The notes beneath the pieces were generated by a model. The model saw only the letters and a list, made by a program, of their open reading frames with translations, did no database searches and had not been told where the DNA came from. Below, piece by piece: positions 15,602 to 23,814 of a stretch of 64,000 nucleotides of DNA. Position 1 is the stretch's first letter; every line of letters starts with the position of its first letter. A program made the translations under genes and the position numbers. The DNA is taken from NCBI RefSeq assembly GCF_900104635.1, contig NZ_FNWC01000007.1, positions 248,001-312,000 of the forward strand, in the 5' to 3' direction. The DNA comes from Coprococcus phoceensis. GTDB taxonomy: Bacteria; Bacillota; Clostridia; Lachnospirales; Lachnospiraceae.

Positions 15602-18600
15602 ATGAAAAAGACATGGAAACGATTGTGTACGGGCTTCTTAGCTCTTGCGACTGTCGTTACTGCTTTACCGACTACACCCGTCCATGCAGAAAGTAAGCAA
15701 TACTGGACGGAAAGTGCAGAGCGTGTCGGTATCATTGAAAAAGTAATGAATGACGGTTCTATCGGTTCGACATTCAATGAGGGCTATATGAAAGTCGAGG
15801 GCGAAACTGCCTATTGTATCGACATCAATACAGATTTTAAGAATGGCTACAAGACCAGAGCTGACGCAAGCTCACGCATGAGTGCCGACCAGATTTCAGA
15901 TGTGGCGTTATCCTTAGAGTATGTCAAACAGTATGGCGAAGCTCACAAGGAATTGAACTATAAACAAGTCTATCTGTTGGAACAATGTGTAGTCTGGCAG
16001 AGATTGAGCGTACATCTTGGCTGGCAATGCGACAACGTGCGAGCTTCTTATGATGAAATTCCAAAGGCAACGCAGGACGAAGTTTTCGCTGGTGCAAGAG
16101 CCTTTGTCAAAGAGAATAAAGGACGCTATGAATGTGGCGGTTATATCTACTCTGGCGAGGGGCAGGAATTGGGACAATTCTGGGCGAAACTCAATGTCGG
16201 GAATGCAAAACTGCAAAAGACTTCCAGTAATACCAGCATTACCGAGGGTAACGGGAATTACTCTATCGCTGGTGCAACATACGGTGTCTTTTTTAATAAG
16301 GACTGCACAAAACAGCTTGCCACCCTTACGACTGATAAAAACGGAAATACGGACGTTGTAGAGGTAACGGCTGGCACAGTCTATATCAAGGAATTATCCG
16401 CACCAGCAGGATATAAAGTAGATAAAATGGTCTATCCATTGACAATCAAAGCTGGCGAAACAGCAACTTTGAACGTATCTGATACACCAAAGGTAACAGA
16501 CACTTTGATTGAGCTTTTCAAAATAGATATGGAAACACAGAAAGACAATCCGCAGGGGAACGCTTCTCTAGCAGGTGCGGAATTTACATGGAAGTATTAT
16601 GCAGGCTTCTATAACAAAGACAATCTCCCTGCCGAAGCTACTCGTACATGGGTTACAAAGACAATCGCTGAAACAGACAGTAATGGGACAACCCACTACA
16701 TCACAAAATTAGCGGACGCATACAAGGTATCTGGCGACAGCTTCTATATGCAGGACGGCAAAGCGGTTCTTCCACTTGGGACACTAACCGTTGAGGAAAC
16801 AAAAGCTCCAAACGGTTATTTGTTAGACGGTGCATATATGCAGGCTGGCGATAAGTCGGAACAGATTAAGGGCTTATACCTTACACAGATTACAGAGGAC
16901 GGTGACCTTGCCGTATTATTTGGAAGTAACCAGTTTTCCGTATCAGACAAGGTTATCCGTGGCGGTGTGAAAATTCAGAAACGAGATTTAGAAACGGGCG
17001 ATACCAAACCACAAGGAAGTGCAACCTTGAAAGATACTGCCTTTGACATCATTTCCTTAAATGACAATTCTGTTTTGGTTGAGGGCAAATTATACAAGAA
17101 AAATGAAGTGGTAAAGACAATCCATACAGACATTGAGGGTGTCGCTTCTACTTCCGCTGACCTTTTACCTTATGGAAAATTCCGTATCGTTGAGAGTGAA
17201 GCTCCAAACGGATATTTGACAGACGGTGCAAAACCGATTGATTTTACAATCACAGAAAACGGAAAAATCGTGGACTTAACAGACGAAGCCCATTCTATCT
17301 ACAACCAGATTAAGCGTGGAGATATTGAGGGCGTAAAAATCGGAGCAGGCACACACAAGCGTCTTGCTGATGTTCCCTTTAGGATCACGAGCAAGACGAC
17401 GGGAGAAAGTCATGTGGTGGTAACTGATGATAACGGGCAGTTCTCCACTTCTTCTGACTGGGTTTCACATAAGCACAATACCAACGCAGGAAAGACCAGC
17501 GAGGACGGTGTGTGGTTTGGAACTTCTGAACCAGACGACAGCAAGGGTGCATTACCTTATGATACCTACATCATTGAAGAAATGCGTTGCGACAGTAACA
17601 AAGGATTTGAACTTATCCCACCTTTTGAAATCGTGGTATCAAGAAATAATCTTGTGATTGATTTAGGAACGCTGACTGATGAATACGAAAAAGAAATCTC
17701 TATCCATACCACAGCGACCAGCAAGGACGGCGAAAAGACAATCCTTGCAGGAAAAGAGATTATGATTGTTGATACCGTCAAATTAGACGGACTTACAAAA
17801 GGCACAAAATATCAGCTCAAAGGCTGGCAGATGTTAAAGGAAGAAAACGCCGAGCTTATCATTGACGGAAAGCGTGTAGAAAATGATTATACCTTTATTG
17901 CTGATGATGAAGCTATGAAAGTAGAAATTTCCTATACATTCAATGCGTCTGCTTTAGGTGGCAAGAACCTTGTTACCTTTGAAGAATTGTATGATTTAAG
18001 CAATCCAGACGAACCCGTAAAAGTTGCGGAACATAAAGATATTGAGGACGACGGACAAACGGTATTGATTACAGAGCGTATCATCAAGATACATACGACC
18101 GCTACTGATAAGGACGGCAACAAAGAGATTGAAGCAGGAAAAGATGTTACAATCATTGATACCGTAACCTTAGAAGGCTTAGAAGTCGGTACACAGTACA
18201 AACTTGTGGGCTGGCAGATGTTGAAAGAAGAAAATGCGGAGCTTCTTATCAATGGAAAACGTGTGGAAAGTGATTACACCTTTACCGCAGACAGCGAAAC
18301 TATGAAAGTGAAAGTTGCCTTTACATTTGACGCTACTTCTCTTGACGGAAAACAGCTTGTAACTTTTGAAGAATTGTACGATTTAAGCAATCCAGACGAG
18401 CCGAAGAAAGTTACCGAGCATAAAGACATTGACGACGAGGGACAGACGATTATTTTTAAGGAAAAACCAGAAGTCCCAGAAGAACCAGAGAAACCCGAAA
18501 CACCACAGACACCAGAAAAGCCAAACAAGTCTAGCGACAGTCCCAAAACGGGCGATAACACAAACCTTTACGGACTGCTTGCACTTCTTTTGACTTCTGG

Positions 18601-18655
18601 TGTTGGACTTGCAGGAACATACATCTACAAACGCCGTAAAATGAAGAAATCATAA
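15602..18655 (+). CDS. Cell-wall-anchored thioester/VaFE adhesin
   Basis: A 1017-aa surface protein. The signal peptide covers residues 1-29 (cleavage near TPVHAES). A TQXA/thioester-like domain follows with YCIDINTDF near residue 72. SpaA/Cna-B-type domains occupy about 220-690, with repeated VEETKAPNGYLL-type motifs. Two VaFE repeats (from about 700 and 828, each with VTFEELYD) and a Pro/Glu-rich spacer precede a SPKTG sorting signal near 980, a membrane helix and a basic tail. It is displayed by sortase and probably binds host or neighbouring cells. ATG 15602 follows GAAAGGAG. It is the first gene of ICE2; a deleted second copy is at 22811. Confidence 0.9.
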   Translation: MKKTWKRLCTGFLALATVVTALPTTPVHAESKQYWTESAERVGIIEKVMNDGSIGSTFNEGYMKVEGETAYCIDINTDFKNGYKTRADASSRMSADQISDVALSLEYVKQYGEAHKELNYKQVYLLEQCVVWQRLSVHLGWQCDNVRASYDEIPKATQDEVFAGARAFVKENKGRYECGGYIYSGEGQELGQFWAKLNVGNAKLQKTSSNTSITEGNGNYSIAGATYGVFFNKDCTKQLATLTTDKNGNTDVVEVTAGTVYIKELSAPAGYKVDKMVYPLTIKAGETATLNVSDTPKVTDTLIELFKIDMETQKDNPQGNASLAGAEFTWKYYAGFYNKDNLPAEATRTWVTKTIAETDSNGTTHYITKLADAYKVSGDSFYMQDGKAVLPLGTLTVEETKAPNGYLLDGAYMQAGDKSEQIKGLYLTQITEDGDLAVLFGSNQFSVSDKVIRGGVKIQKRDLETGDTKPQGSATLKDTAFDIISLNDNSVLVEGKLYKKNEVVKTIHTDIEGVASTSADLLPYGKFRIVESEAPNGYLTDGAKPIDFTITENGKIVDLTDEAHSIYNQIKRGDIEGVKIGAGTHKRLADVPFRITSKTTGESHVVVTDDNGQFSTSSDWVSHKHNTNAGKTSEDGVWFGTSEPDDSKGALPYDTYIIEEMRCDSNKGFELIPPFEIVVSRNNLVIDLGTLTDEYEKEISIHTTATSKDGEKTILAGKEIMIVDTVKLDGLTKGTKYQLKGWQMLKEENAELIIDGKRVENDYTFIADDEAMKVEISYTFNASALGGKNLVTFEELYDLSNPDEPVKVAEHKDIEDDGQTVLITERIIKIHTTATDKDGNKEIEAGKDVTIIDTVTLEGLEVGTQYKLVGWQMLKEENAELLINGKRVESDYTFTADSETMKVKVAFTFDATSLDGKQLVTFEELYDLSNPDEPKKVTEHKDIDDEGQTIIFKEKPEVPEEPEKPETPQTPEKPNKSSDSPKTGDNTNLYGLLALLLTSGVGLAGTYIYKRRKMKKS

Positions 18656-18667
18656 GGCGGTAACAGT

Positions 18668-18946
18668 ATGAGAAAAGAAAAATCACGTTCTCCGCCGAAG
18701 CTGTCAAACGGCAGACTTTTGCTTATTCTGGCTTGTCTGCCAGCAACCTGCAAGAACACGGATAGTCAAGGGTGCGTAAGCATTGATTTTACCCTTTACT
18801 ATCTGGGGGATTGCTGGTACTTCCCAAACCGCCAGAATAAGAAATCACAATCAATAAACTTATCAAATATAGAAAGAAACGAGGTAAAACAATATGGAAA
18901 TGAAATATGTCGTGCCAGATATGGCACAGTCTTTTGGAACTCTTGA
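18668..18946 (+). CDS. Doubtful small ORF before orf23
   Basis: A 92-codon frame (MRKEKSRSPPKLSNGRLLLILACLP...) that overlaps orf23 by 53 bp. The last third is in the region conserved with the inner copy upstream of 22991, where only a fragment remains. A Cys-containing hydrophobic stretch is present, but no family is recognised. It may be a real short ICE gene or chance. Confidence 0.3.
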   Translation: MRKEKSRSPPKLSNGRLLLILACLPATCKNTDSQGCVSIDFTLYYLGDCWYFPNRQNKKSQSINLSNIERNEVKQYGNEICRARYGTVFWNS

Positions 18947-19220
18947 ATTTGCAGGCGAAAGTGAGCCAGTCTTTGAAAGAGATAAAAATAACCGCAGGGT
19001 CTTAGCCAGACGAAGCTATAACCTTTATTCTGACGTACAGAAAGGCGAAAATGTTGTGGTAGAAATTCCCGTGCAGGCTGGCGAAAAGCATTTCAAGTAT
19101 GAACAGAAAGTAAAACTTGTCAATCCGAAGTTATACGGCAGAGGTTACGCAATCGGGGATATGGGACATACCGATTATGTGTTAGTTGCTGATGATATTG
19201 TAGCAGTTGAAGAAAAGTAA
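18894..19220 (+). CDS. Tn916 Orf23-like protein (DUF961), first copy
   Basis: A 108-aa protein (MEMKYVVPDMAQSFGTLEFAGESEPVFERDKNNRRVLARRSYNLYS...) matching the DUF961/YdcP family that starts the transfer region of Tn916. The next gene, orf22-like, is a paralogue starting 15 bp later. The role in conjugation is unclear; the proteins are thought to act early in DNA processing. Near-identical duplicate at 22991-23317. Confidence 0.9.
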   Translation: MEMKYVVPDMAQSFGTLEFAGESEPVFERDKNNRRVLARRSYNLYSDVQKGENVVVEIPVQAGEKHFKYEQKVKLVNPKLYGRGYAIGDMGHTDYVLVADDIVAVEEK

Positions 19221-19235
19221 AGGAGTGAAGAATTT

Positions 19236-19619
19236 ATGAGATTATCAAACGGGTTTATTATTGACAAAGAGAAAACATTTGGAGAATTAAAATTTACAGC
19301 GGTGCGTGATGTATTCTTACAGAATGAGGACGGGACACCGAGTACCCAGCTTAAAAAACGTATTTATGATTTGAAGTGCAGTCTGCATGGTGGAATTATC
19401 CCCGTGTCTGTACCGCCAGAAGTGACGTTAAGGGAATTTCCTTACAACGCAGCTGTGGAACTTGTCAATCCAGTAGCCGATACGGTATCAAGAAAAACCT
19501 ATATGGGTGCAGACGTGGACTGGTATGTAAAGGCAGAGGATATTGTGTTGAAGAATAAAGGCAATCAAAACGCAGGCAATCCACAGAACCATACACCGCA
19601 GGGACAGCCGAAAAAATAG
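19236..19619 (+). CDS. Tn916 Orf22-like protein (DUF961), first copy
   Basis: A 127-aa DUF961 protein (MRLSNGFIIDKEKTFGELKFTAVRDVFLQNEDG...) with the family signature YMGADVDWYVKAEDIVLK and a Gln/Asn-rich tail. It matches Tn916 Orf22 closely in length. AAAGGAGTGAAG precedes the ATG. The gene is the last backbone gene before cargo slot A; the duplicate is at 23333-23716. Confidence 0.9.
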   Translation: MRLSNGFIIDKEKTFGELKFTAVRDVFLQNEDGTPSTQLKKRIYDLKCSLHGGIIPVSVPPEVTLREFPYNAAVELVNPVADTVSRKTYMGADVDWYVKAEDIVLKNKGNQNAGNPQNHTPQGQPKK

Positions 19620-19639
19620 TATTCCTAAATAGATTTTCA

Positions 19640-19668
19640 TTGTAGCGGATATGTGGAACTGTTATAAT
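19640..19668 (+). promoter_or_regulatory. Slot A cargo promoter (beta-lactamase)
   Basis: TTGTAG (19640-19645), 17 bp and TATAAT (19663-19668), followed by ATGGATATGAAGAAAGCGAC. It is the same promoter block as at 1616, 23737 and 29676. It drives the class D beta-lactamase 45 bp downstream. Confidence 0.78.
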
Positions 19669-19712
19669 ATGGATATGAAGAAAGCGACAAATTGAAATTG
19701 TAAGGAGAAAAT

Positions 19713-20591
19713 ATGTTAAGATTATTCAAGATTACTTGTATTTCAGCAATATGCTTTATAATGTTATCTGGGTGTTCGGCTAGACAAGAAAAAATGGAGA
19801 GGACAGAAACAAATCAATTAGAACAATCAAAAATAGAGAAAAAAGTGAGCGAGAGCAATGACGAAGAAATACTTGATTTAAGTGATGATTTTAGTGGTGT
19901 TAATGGCTGTGCAGTTTTATACAGTCCCTCAAAAAATAAGTATTCTTTGTACAATAAAGATATGGCAGAACAAGAAGTTTCCCCATATTCAACTTTTAAA
20001 ATTATTTCTACGTTAATAGGGTTACACAACAATATTATCAAAGATGAAACTTCCACCTTGAACTATAATGGAACTCAATATCCAAATCCAGAATGGAACG
20101 AAAACTTGACTTTGCAAAAAGCATTTCAAACGTCTTGTATATGGTACTTTCATCAGATTATAAATAGTGTGGGGGAAGAAGAAGTCAAAAAAGAACTAAG
20201 TGAGTTGGAATATGGTAATTGTGATGTTTCAGCATGGGAAGGAAATATGATAAATCCATACAAAGAATTGAATGGTTTTTGGCTGGGTTCATCTTTGAAA
20301 ATATCTCCATATGAACAGGTAGAGGTTTTATCAAGAATTTTTGAAAGTAAAAGTTTCTATGATAGTCAGAATGTCGAAATATTAAAGAAAATTATGTTAA
20401 TTGAAGATGAGCAAGGGGGAAAAGTATATGGAAAAACAGGTTCTGGTACAAATGGAGAAGCATGGTTTATAGGTTTTACCGAAAAGGGACAACAAAGAGA
20501 ATATTTTGCTGTATATCTTGAAGATAGTTTGCAAAAAGAACGTGTTTCAAGTACTTTTGCTAAAGAAATTGCTCTAAAAATAATAGAGTAA
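19713..20591 (+). CDS. Class D beta-lactamase, lipoprotein
   Basis: A 292-aa serine beta-lactamase. The lipobox LSGC (Cys21) indicates attachment to the outer face of the membrane. Motifs: active-site S93-T-F-K96, S141-C-I (SxV position), Y167-G-N and K241-T-G, with W190 in NGFWLGSSLKISPYEQ as in OXA enzymes. It would hydrolyse penicillins, perhaps more. It resembles the Gram-positive class D group (C. difficile CDD type), which is also lipid-anchored and linked to a membrane-protein gene. AAGGAG precedes the ATG. All catalytic motifs are intact, so it is probably active; the substrate range is unknown. Confidence 0.92.
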   Translation: MLRLFKITCISAICFIMLSGCSARQEKMERTETNQLEQSKIEKKVSESNDEEILDLSDDFSGVNGCAVLYSPSKNKYSLYNKDMAEQEVSPYSTFKIISTLIGLHNNIIKDETSTLNYNGTQYPNPEWNENLTLQKAFQTSCIWYFHQIINSVGEEEVKKELSELEYGNCDVSAWEGNMINPYKELNGFWLGSSLKISPYEQVEVLSRIFESKSFYDSQNVEILKKIMLIEDEQGGKVYGKTGSGTNGEAWFIGFTEKGQQREYFAVYLEDSLQKERVSSTFAKEIALKIIE

Positions 20592-20625
20592 AGACATTTT
20601 ATATTTAGATGAAAGGGGCGTATAA

Positions 20626-20967
20626 ATGGACACAATAGGTTCATCAACAAAGCTAATGTGGTTTTTTGTTTGCATTTATTCATACCCTATCCTATTATTG
20701 ATTTTTTCGGTGGCTATATGGTCTTATAATAGGTTTAAACGATTGGCTTTTATATCGTATATTACTGGTACAATTTTGACTGTGTTTATTTTACTGATTG
20801 ATATTAATAATTTGGTAGCAAAATTTATAAAAGGTAATTTCATGTATAATTCATACTTATGGAATTTGTTTTTTGCAATTTTGAGTGTTATATTTATCAT
20901 TATTAGCATTGGTTTTCGTCAAAAAAGCAAAAAAATTACTCAAACTTCCCACACCAATAAGGTGTGA
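20626..20967 (+). CDS. Small membrane protein next to the beta-lactamase
   Basis: A 113-aa protein with three membrane segments (about 10-32, 40-62 and 80-100). GAAAGGGGCG precedes the ATG, and it lies 34 bp after the beta-lactamase, so both form one operon. Before the IS4 insertion the frame ended in KKINIFS; now the last codons come from IS sequence (TQTSHTNKV). This tail change is probably harmless. By analogy with the membrane-protein gene blaX beside blaCDD in C. difficile, it may be a partner of the enzyme (inference). Confidence 0.7.
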   Translation: MDTIGSSTKLMWFFVCIYSYPILLLIFSVAIWSYNRFKRLAFISYITGTILTVFILLIDINNLVAKFIKGNFMYNSYLWNLFFAILSVIFIIISIGFRQKSKKITQTSHTNKV

Positions 20968-22523
20968 TTAACCTTGAAAATTCAATATTTCAGCCAATTA
21001 AAAAGGCATAAATACGTTCCTTTGGTATAATAGAATTGTCGAAAAACCAAAATAGAAAAGGGGATTTATGCCATGTCCAGTATATCACAGAACAATAGCA
21101 ATGAGGTAGCATTACTTGATTGTGTCCAGAAGTTTTTTATCAAGCATCACGTTGGCAGGTTGTTGAAGCAATGCAACGGCACCAAAGAGAAAGGCGTTTC
21201 CTCTGTTTCTCTGCTTAAGTATAAGATGGGGAACATTTTCACTGGAAGAAGTATGTATATGCAACAGAAAACAGGTTCCTTCAAAGAAGCGTTTTCCAAG
21301 AACACCTTCTATCGTTTTCTGAATTCTACGAAAACCAACTGGCTCCGTTTTACATCACTTCTTGCTGCTGACATCGTGAAGAATGATCTAAAGCACCTTA
21401 CTGATGACTCCCGTAAGAACGTGTTTATCATCGACGACAGTCTGTTCCATCGTACAAGCTGCAAAAAGACAGAACTGGGATCTAAAGTCTTTGATCATAC
21501 GGGAATGAACTACAAGAAAGGCTTCCGTATGCTGACCGTAAGCTGGAGCGATGGGAATACGCTGATTCCTGTAAACAGCTGTCTCCTGGCTTCATCCAAA
21601 GAGTCGAACATCATCGGCCCTGTGAAGGCATTTGATAAGAGAACTCTTGCCGGAAAGCGTCGTAAGCTTGCACAGACAAAAGCTCCGGAGGCAATGCTTA
21701 CACTCCTTGATACCGCTGTATCTGCGGGGCTTTCTGCAGAATATGTGCTTTTTGATTCCTGGTTTTCCAATCCTGCACAGATAACTGCGCTTAAGTCTAG
21801 AGGAATGGATGTCATTGCCATGATCAAGAAAAGCAGCCGCATCAAGTACACTTATGGTGAGGACCAGCTTAATATCAAGGAAATATATTCCAGGAACAAG
21901 AAACGTCGTGGCCGTTCCAGGTATCTTCTTTCTGTTGATGTGATGGTAGGGAAAGAGAATCCCATTCCAGCAAAAATCGTTTGCGTAAGAAACAAGGCCA
22001 ATCGTAAGGATTGGCTTGCTTTCATATGCACAGATACATCGCTCTCCGAAGAAGAAATCATCCGCATCTATGGCAAACGCTGGAAAATCGAGGTCTTTTT
22101 CAAGACCTGCAAGTCTATGCTGAATCTGATTGGTGAATGTCATAGCTTATCTTATGATGCACTGACTGCTCACGTAGCAATCGTGTTTACCAGATACATG
22201 TTACTTGCAATGGAGCAGAGACAGAATGAAGATCAACGAACCCTAGGGGAACTGTTCTTTTTTCTGGTAGATGAAATGGCAGATATCACTTTCTACCGTT
22301 CACTTAGCATCCTGATGGATGCTTTCATGGCAAGCCTTCAGGAACTTCTGAAGCTTAGTGACGAACAGTTGGCTAGATTTACTGCTGATTTTGAGTCCAG
22401 ACTGCCGGAATATCTGCGTAATGCACTCCATCCACTGGCTACTGTGGCATAAATCGCTATTTTGTTAGCTGAAATATTGAATTTTCAAGGAACAAGTCCC
22501 ATTTGGGGTATGGGAAGTCTTAG
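20939..22523 (+). mobile_element. IS4-family insertion sequence, copy 2
   Basis: A 1585-bp element with the same ends as copy 1 in reverse orientation and a 7-bp target duplication AAAATTA (20932-20938, 22524-22530). Because the duplication is intact, the beta-lactamase operon and the sequence at 22531 were already contiguous before insertion. Confidence 0.93.
21073..22452 (+). CDS. IS4-family DDE transposase, copy 2
   Basis: A 459-aa protein identical in prediction to 4694-6073. It has the Asp residues in FIIDDSLFHR and VLFDSWFSNP and the Y(2)R(3)E(6)K signature IYGKRWKIEVFFKTCK. The ORF is complete and appears functional. Two identical copies in opposite orientation 16 kb apart can serve as substrate for inversion. 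Confidence 0.95.
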   Translation: MSSISQNNSNEVALLDCVQKFFIKHHVGRLLKQCNGTKEKGVSSVSLLKYKMGNIFTGRSMYMQQKTGSFKEAFSKNTFYRFLNSTKTNWLRFTSLLAADIVKNDLKHLTDDSRKNVFIIDDSLFHRTSCKKTELGSKVFDHTGMNYKKGFRMLTVSWSDGNTLIPVNSCLLASSKESNIIGPVKAFDKRTLAGKRRKLAQTKAPEAMLTLLDTAVSAGLSAEYVLFDSWFSNPAQITALKSRGMDVIAMIKKSSRIKYTYGEDQLNIKEIYSRNKKRRGRSRYLLSVDVMVGKENPIPAKIVCVRNKANRKDWLAFICTDTSLSEEEIIRIYGKRWKIEVFFKTCKSMLNLIGECHSLSYDALTAHVAIVFTRYMLLAMEQRQNEDQRTLGELFFFLVDEMADITFYRSLSILMDAFMASLQELLKLSDEQLARFTADFESRLPEYLRNALHPLATVA

Positions 22524-22530
22524 AAAATTA

Positions 22531-22810
22531 ATATATTTTCTTAAACTATCCACCAAAAACATTGATTTTAAGGCATATTTAAGGGTTTTGAACTATTGAA
22601 ATACTACTAATTTACTACTGCGGATTGAGCTTTGATATATGAGATTGACCCGAATATGCGGACTTATGACAAAACACATTAGTATTGAAACAAGAAAAAA
22701 TTGAATAACTCATAGACTATGGAACGCCTAAAATGACGTTCCTTTTCTATTTCCAGCCGTTCTTATTGGACGACTATTTTATTACCTAAAATGAAAGGAG
22801 TATTAGATTT
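22531..22810. other. Second ICE left-end fragment with different arm-like repeats
   Basis: After the IS comes AT-rich sequence with TACTACTAATTTACTACT at about 22610, not the TTGGTGTCAAA arms of the outer end. From about 22706 it matches the adhesin leader at 15496. It looks like the left end of another ICE with its own integrase specificity, left inside ICE2. No core repeat was identified. Confidence 0.5.
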
Positions 22811-22969
22811 ATGAAAAAGATGTTAAAACGATTGTGTACGGGCTTCTTAGCTCTTGCAACTGTCGTTACTGCTTTACCAACTACACCCGTTCATGCTGAA
22901 AGCAAGCAATACTGCTGGTACTTCCTTAATCGCCAGAATAAGAAATTACAATCAATTTATCAAAAATAG
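22811..22969 (+). pseudogene. Adhesin remnant (signal peptide only)
   Basis: The first 34 codons equal the adhesin start (MKKMLKRLCTGFLALATVV..., ending ESKQY). The frame then runs into sequence that in the outer copy lies after the adhesin gene (CWYFLNRQNKK) and stops after 52 codons. A deletion of about 3.1 kb removed all functional domains. It could release a short secreted peptide but is best seen as debris. Confidence 0.85.
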
Positions 22970-22990
22970 AAAGAAACGAGGTAAAACAAT

Positions 22991-23317
22991 ATGGAAATGA
23001 AATATGTCGTGCCAGATATGGCACAGTCTTTTGGAACTCTTGAATTTGCAGGCGAAAGTGAGCCAGTCTTTGAAAGAGATAAAAATAACCGCAGGGTCTT
23101 AGCCAGACGAAGCTATAACCTTTATTCTGACGTACAGAAAGGCGAAAATGTTGTCGTGGAAATTCCCGTGCAGGCTGGCGAAAAGCATTTCAAGTATGAA
23201 CAGAAAGTAAAACTTGTTAATCCAAAGTTATATGGCAGAGGTTACGCAATCGGGGATATGGGACATACCGATTATGTGTTGCTTGCTGATGATATTGTCG
23301 AAGTTGAAGAAAAGTAA
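22991..23317 (+). CDS. Tn916 Orf23-like protein (DUF961), second copy
   Basis: 108 aa, differing from 18894-19220 only near the C-terminus (LLADDIVEVEEK). The nucleotide sequence is also almost the same, so the duplication is recent or kept alike by gene conversion. This copy is the one next to tcpA and thus in the native backbone position. Confidence 0.9.
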   Translation: MEMKYVVPDMAQSFGTLEFAGESEPVFERDKNNRRVLARRSYNLYSDVQKGENVVVEIPVQAGEKHFKYEQKVKLVNPKLYGRGYAIGDMGHTDYVLLADDIVEVEEK

Positions 23318-23332
23318 AGGAGTGAAAAATTT

Positions 23333-23716
23333 ATGAGATTATCAAACGGGTTTGTCATTGACAAAGAGAAAACATTTGGAGAATTAAAGTTTACAGCGGT
23401 GCGTGATGTGTTCTTGCAGAATGAGGACGGGACACCGAGTACCCAGCTTAAAAAACGTATCTATGATTTGAAGTGCAGTCTGCATGGTGGAATTATCCCC
23501 GTGTCTGTACCGCCAGAAGTGCCGTTAAGGGAATTTCCTTACAACGCAGTTGTGGAACTTGTCAATCCAGTAGCCGATACGGTATCAAGAAAAACCTATA
23601 TGGGTGCAGACGTGGACTGGTATGTAAAGGCAGAGGATATTGTGTTGAAGAATAAAGGCAATCAAAACGCAGGCAATCCACAGAACCATACACCGCAGGG
23701 ACAGCCGAAAAAATAG
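23333..23716 (+). CDS. Tn916 Orf22-like protein (DUF961), second copy
   Basis: 127 aa, nearly identical to 19236-19619 (V for I at residue 8, P for T and V for A in the centre). It keeps the YMGADVDWYVKAEDIVLK signature. It ends just before the second slot A promoter, exactly as in the first copy. Confidence 0.9.
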   Translation: MRLSNGFVIDKEKTFGELKFTAVRDVFLQNEDGTPSTQLKKRIYDLKCSLHGGIIPVSVPPEVPLREFPYNAVVELVNPVADTVSRKTYMGADVDWYVKAEDIVLKNKGNQNAGNPQNHTPQGQPKK

Positions 23717-23736
23717 TATTCCTAAATAGATTTTCA

Positions 23737-23765
23737 TTGTAGCGGATATATGGAACTGTTATAAT
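23737..23765 (+). promoter_or_regulatory. Slot A cargo promoter (four-gene cargo)
   Basis: TTGTAG (23737-23742), 17-bp spacer, TATAAT (23760-23765), then ATGGATATGAAGAAAGCGAC. The block is nearly identical to that at 19640 and drives the next cargo operon. Confidence 0.78.
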
Positions 23766-23814
23766 ATGGATATGAAGAAAGCGACAAATTAGAAGTTGTA
23801 AGGATGTGTTTCAA

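Noticed and set aside
18668..18946. Possible cysteine-rich gene before orf23
   Set aside because: Kept only as a low-confidence feature: it overlaps orf23, is absent in the inner copy, and no family is recognised.
4623..22523. IS4 pair as a composite transposon
   Set aside because: Each copy has its own 7-bp target duplication, which shows two separate simple insertions.
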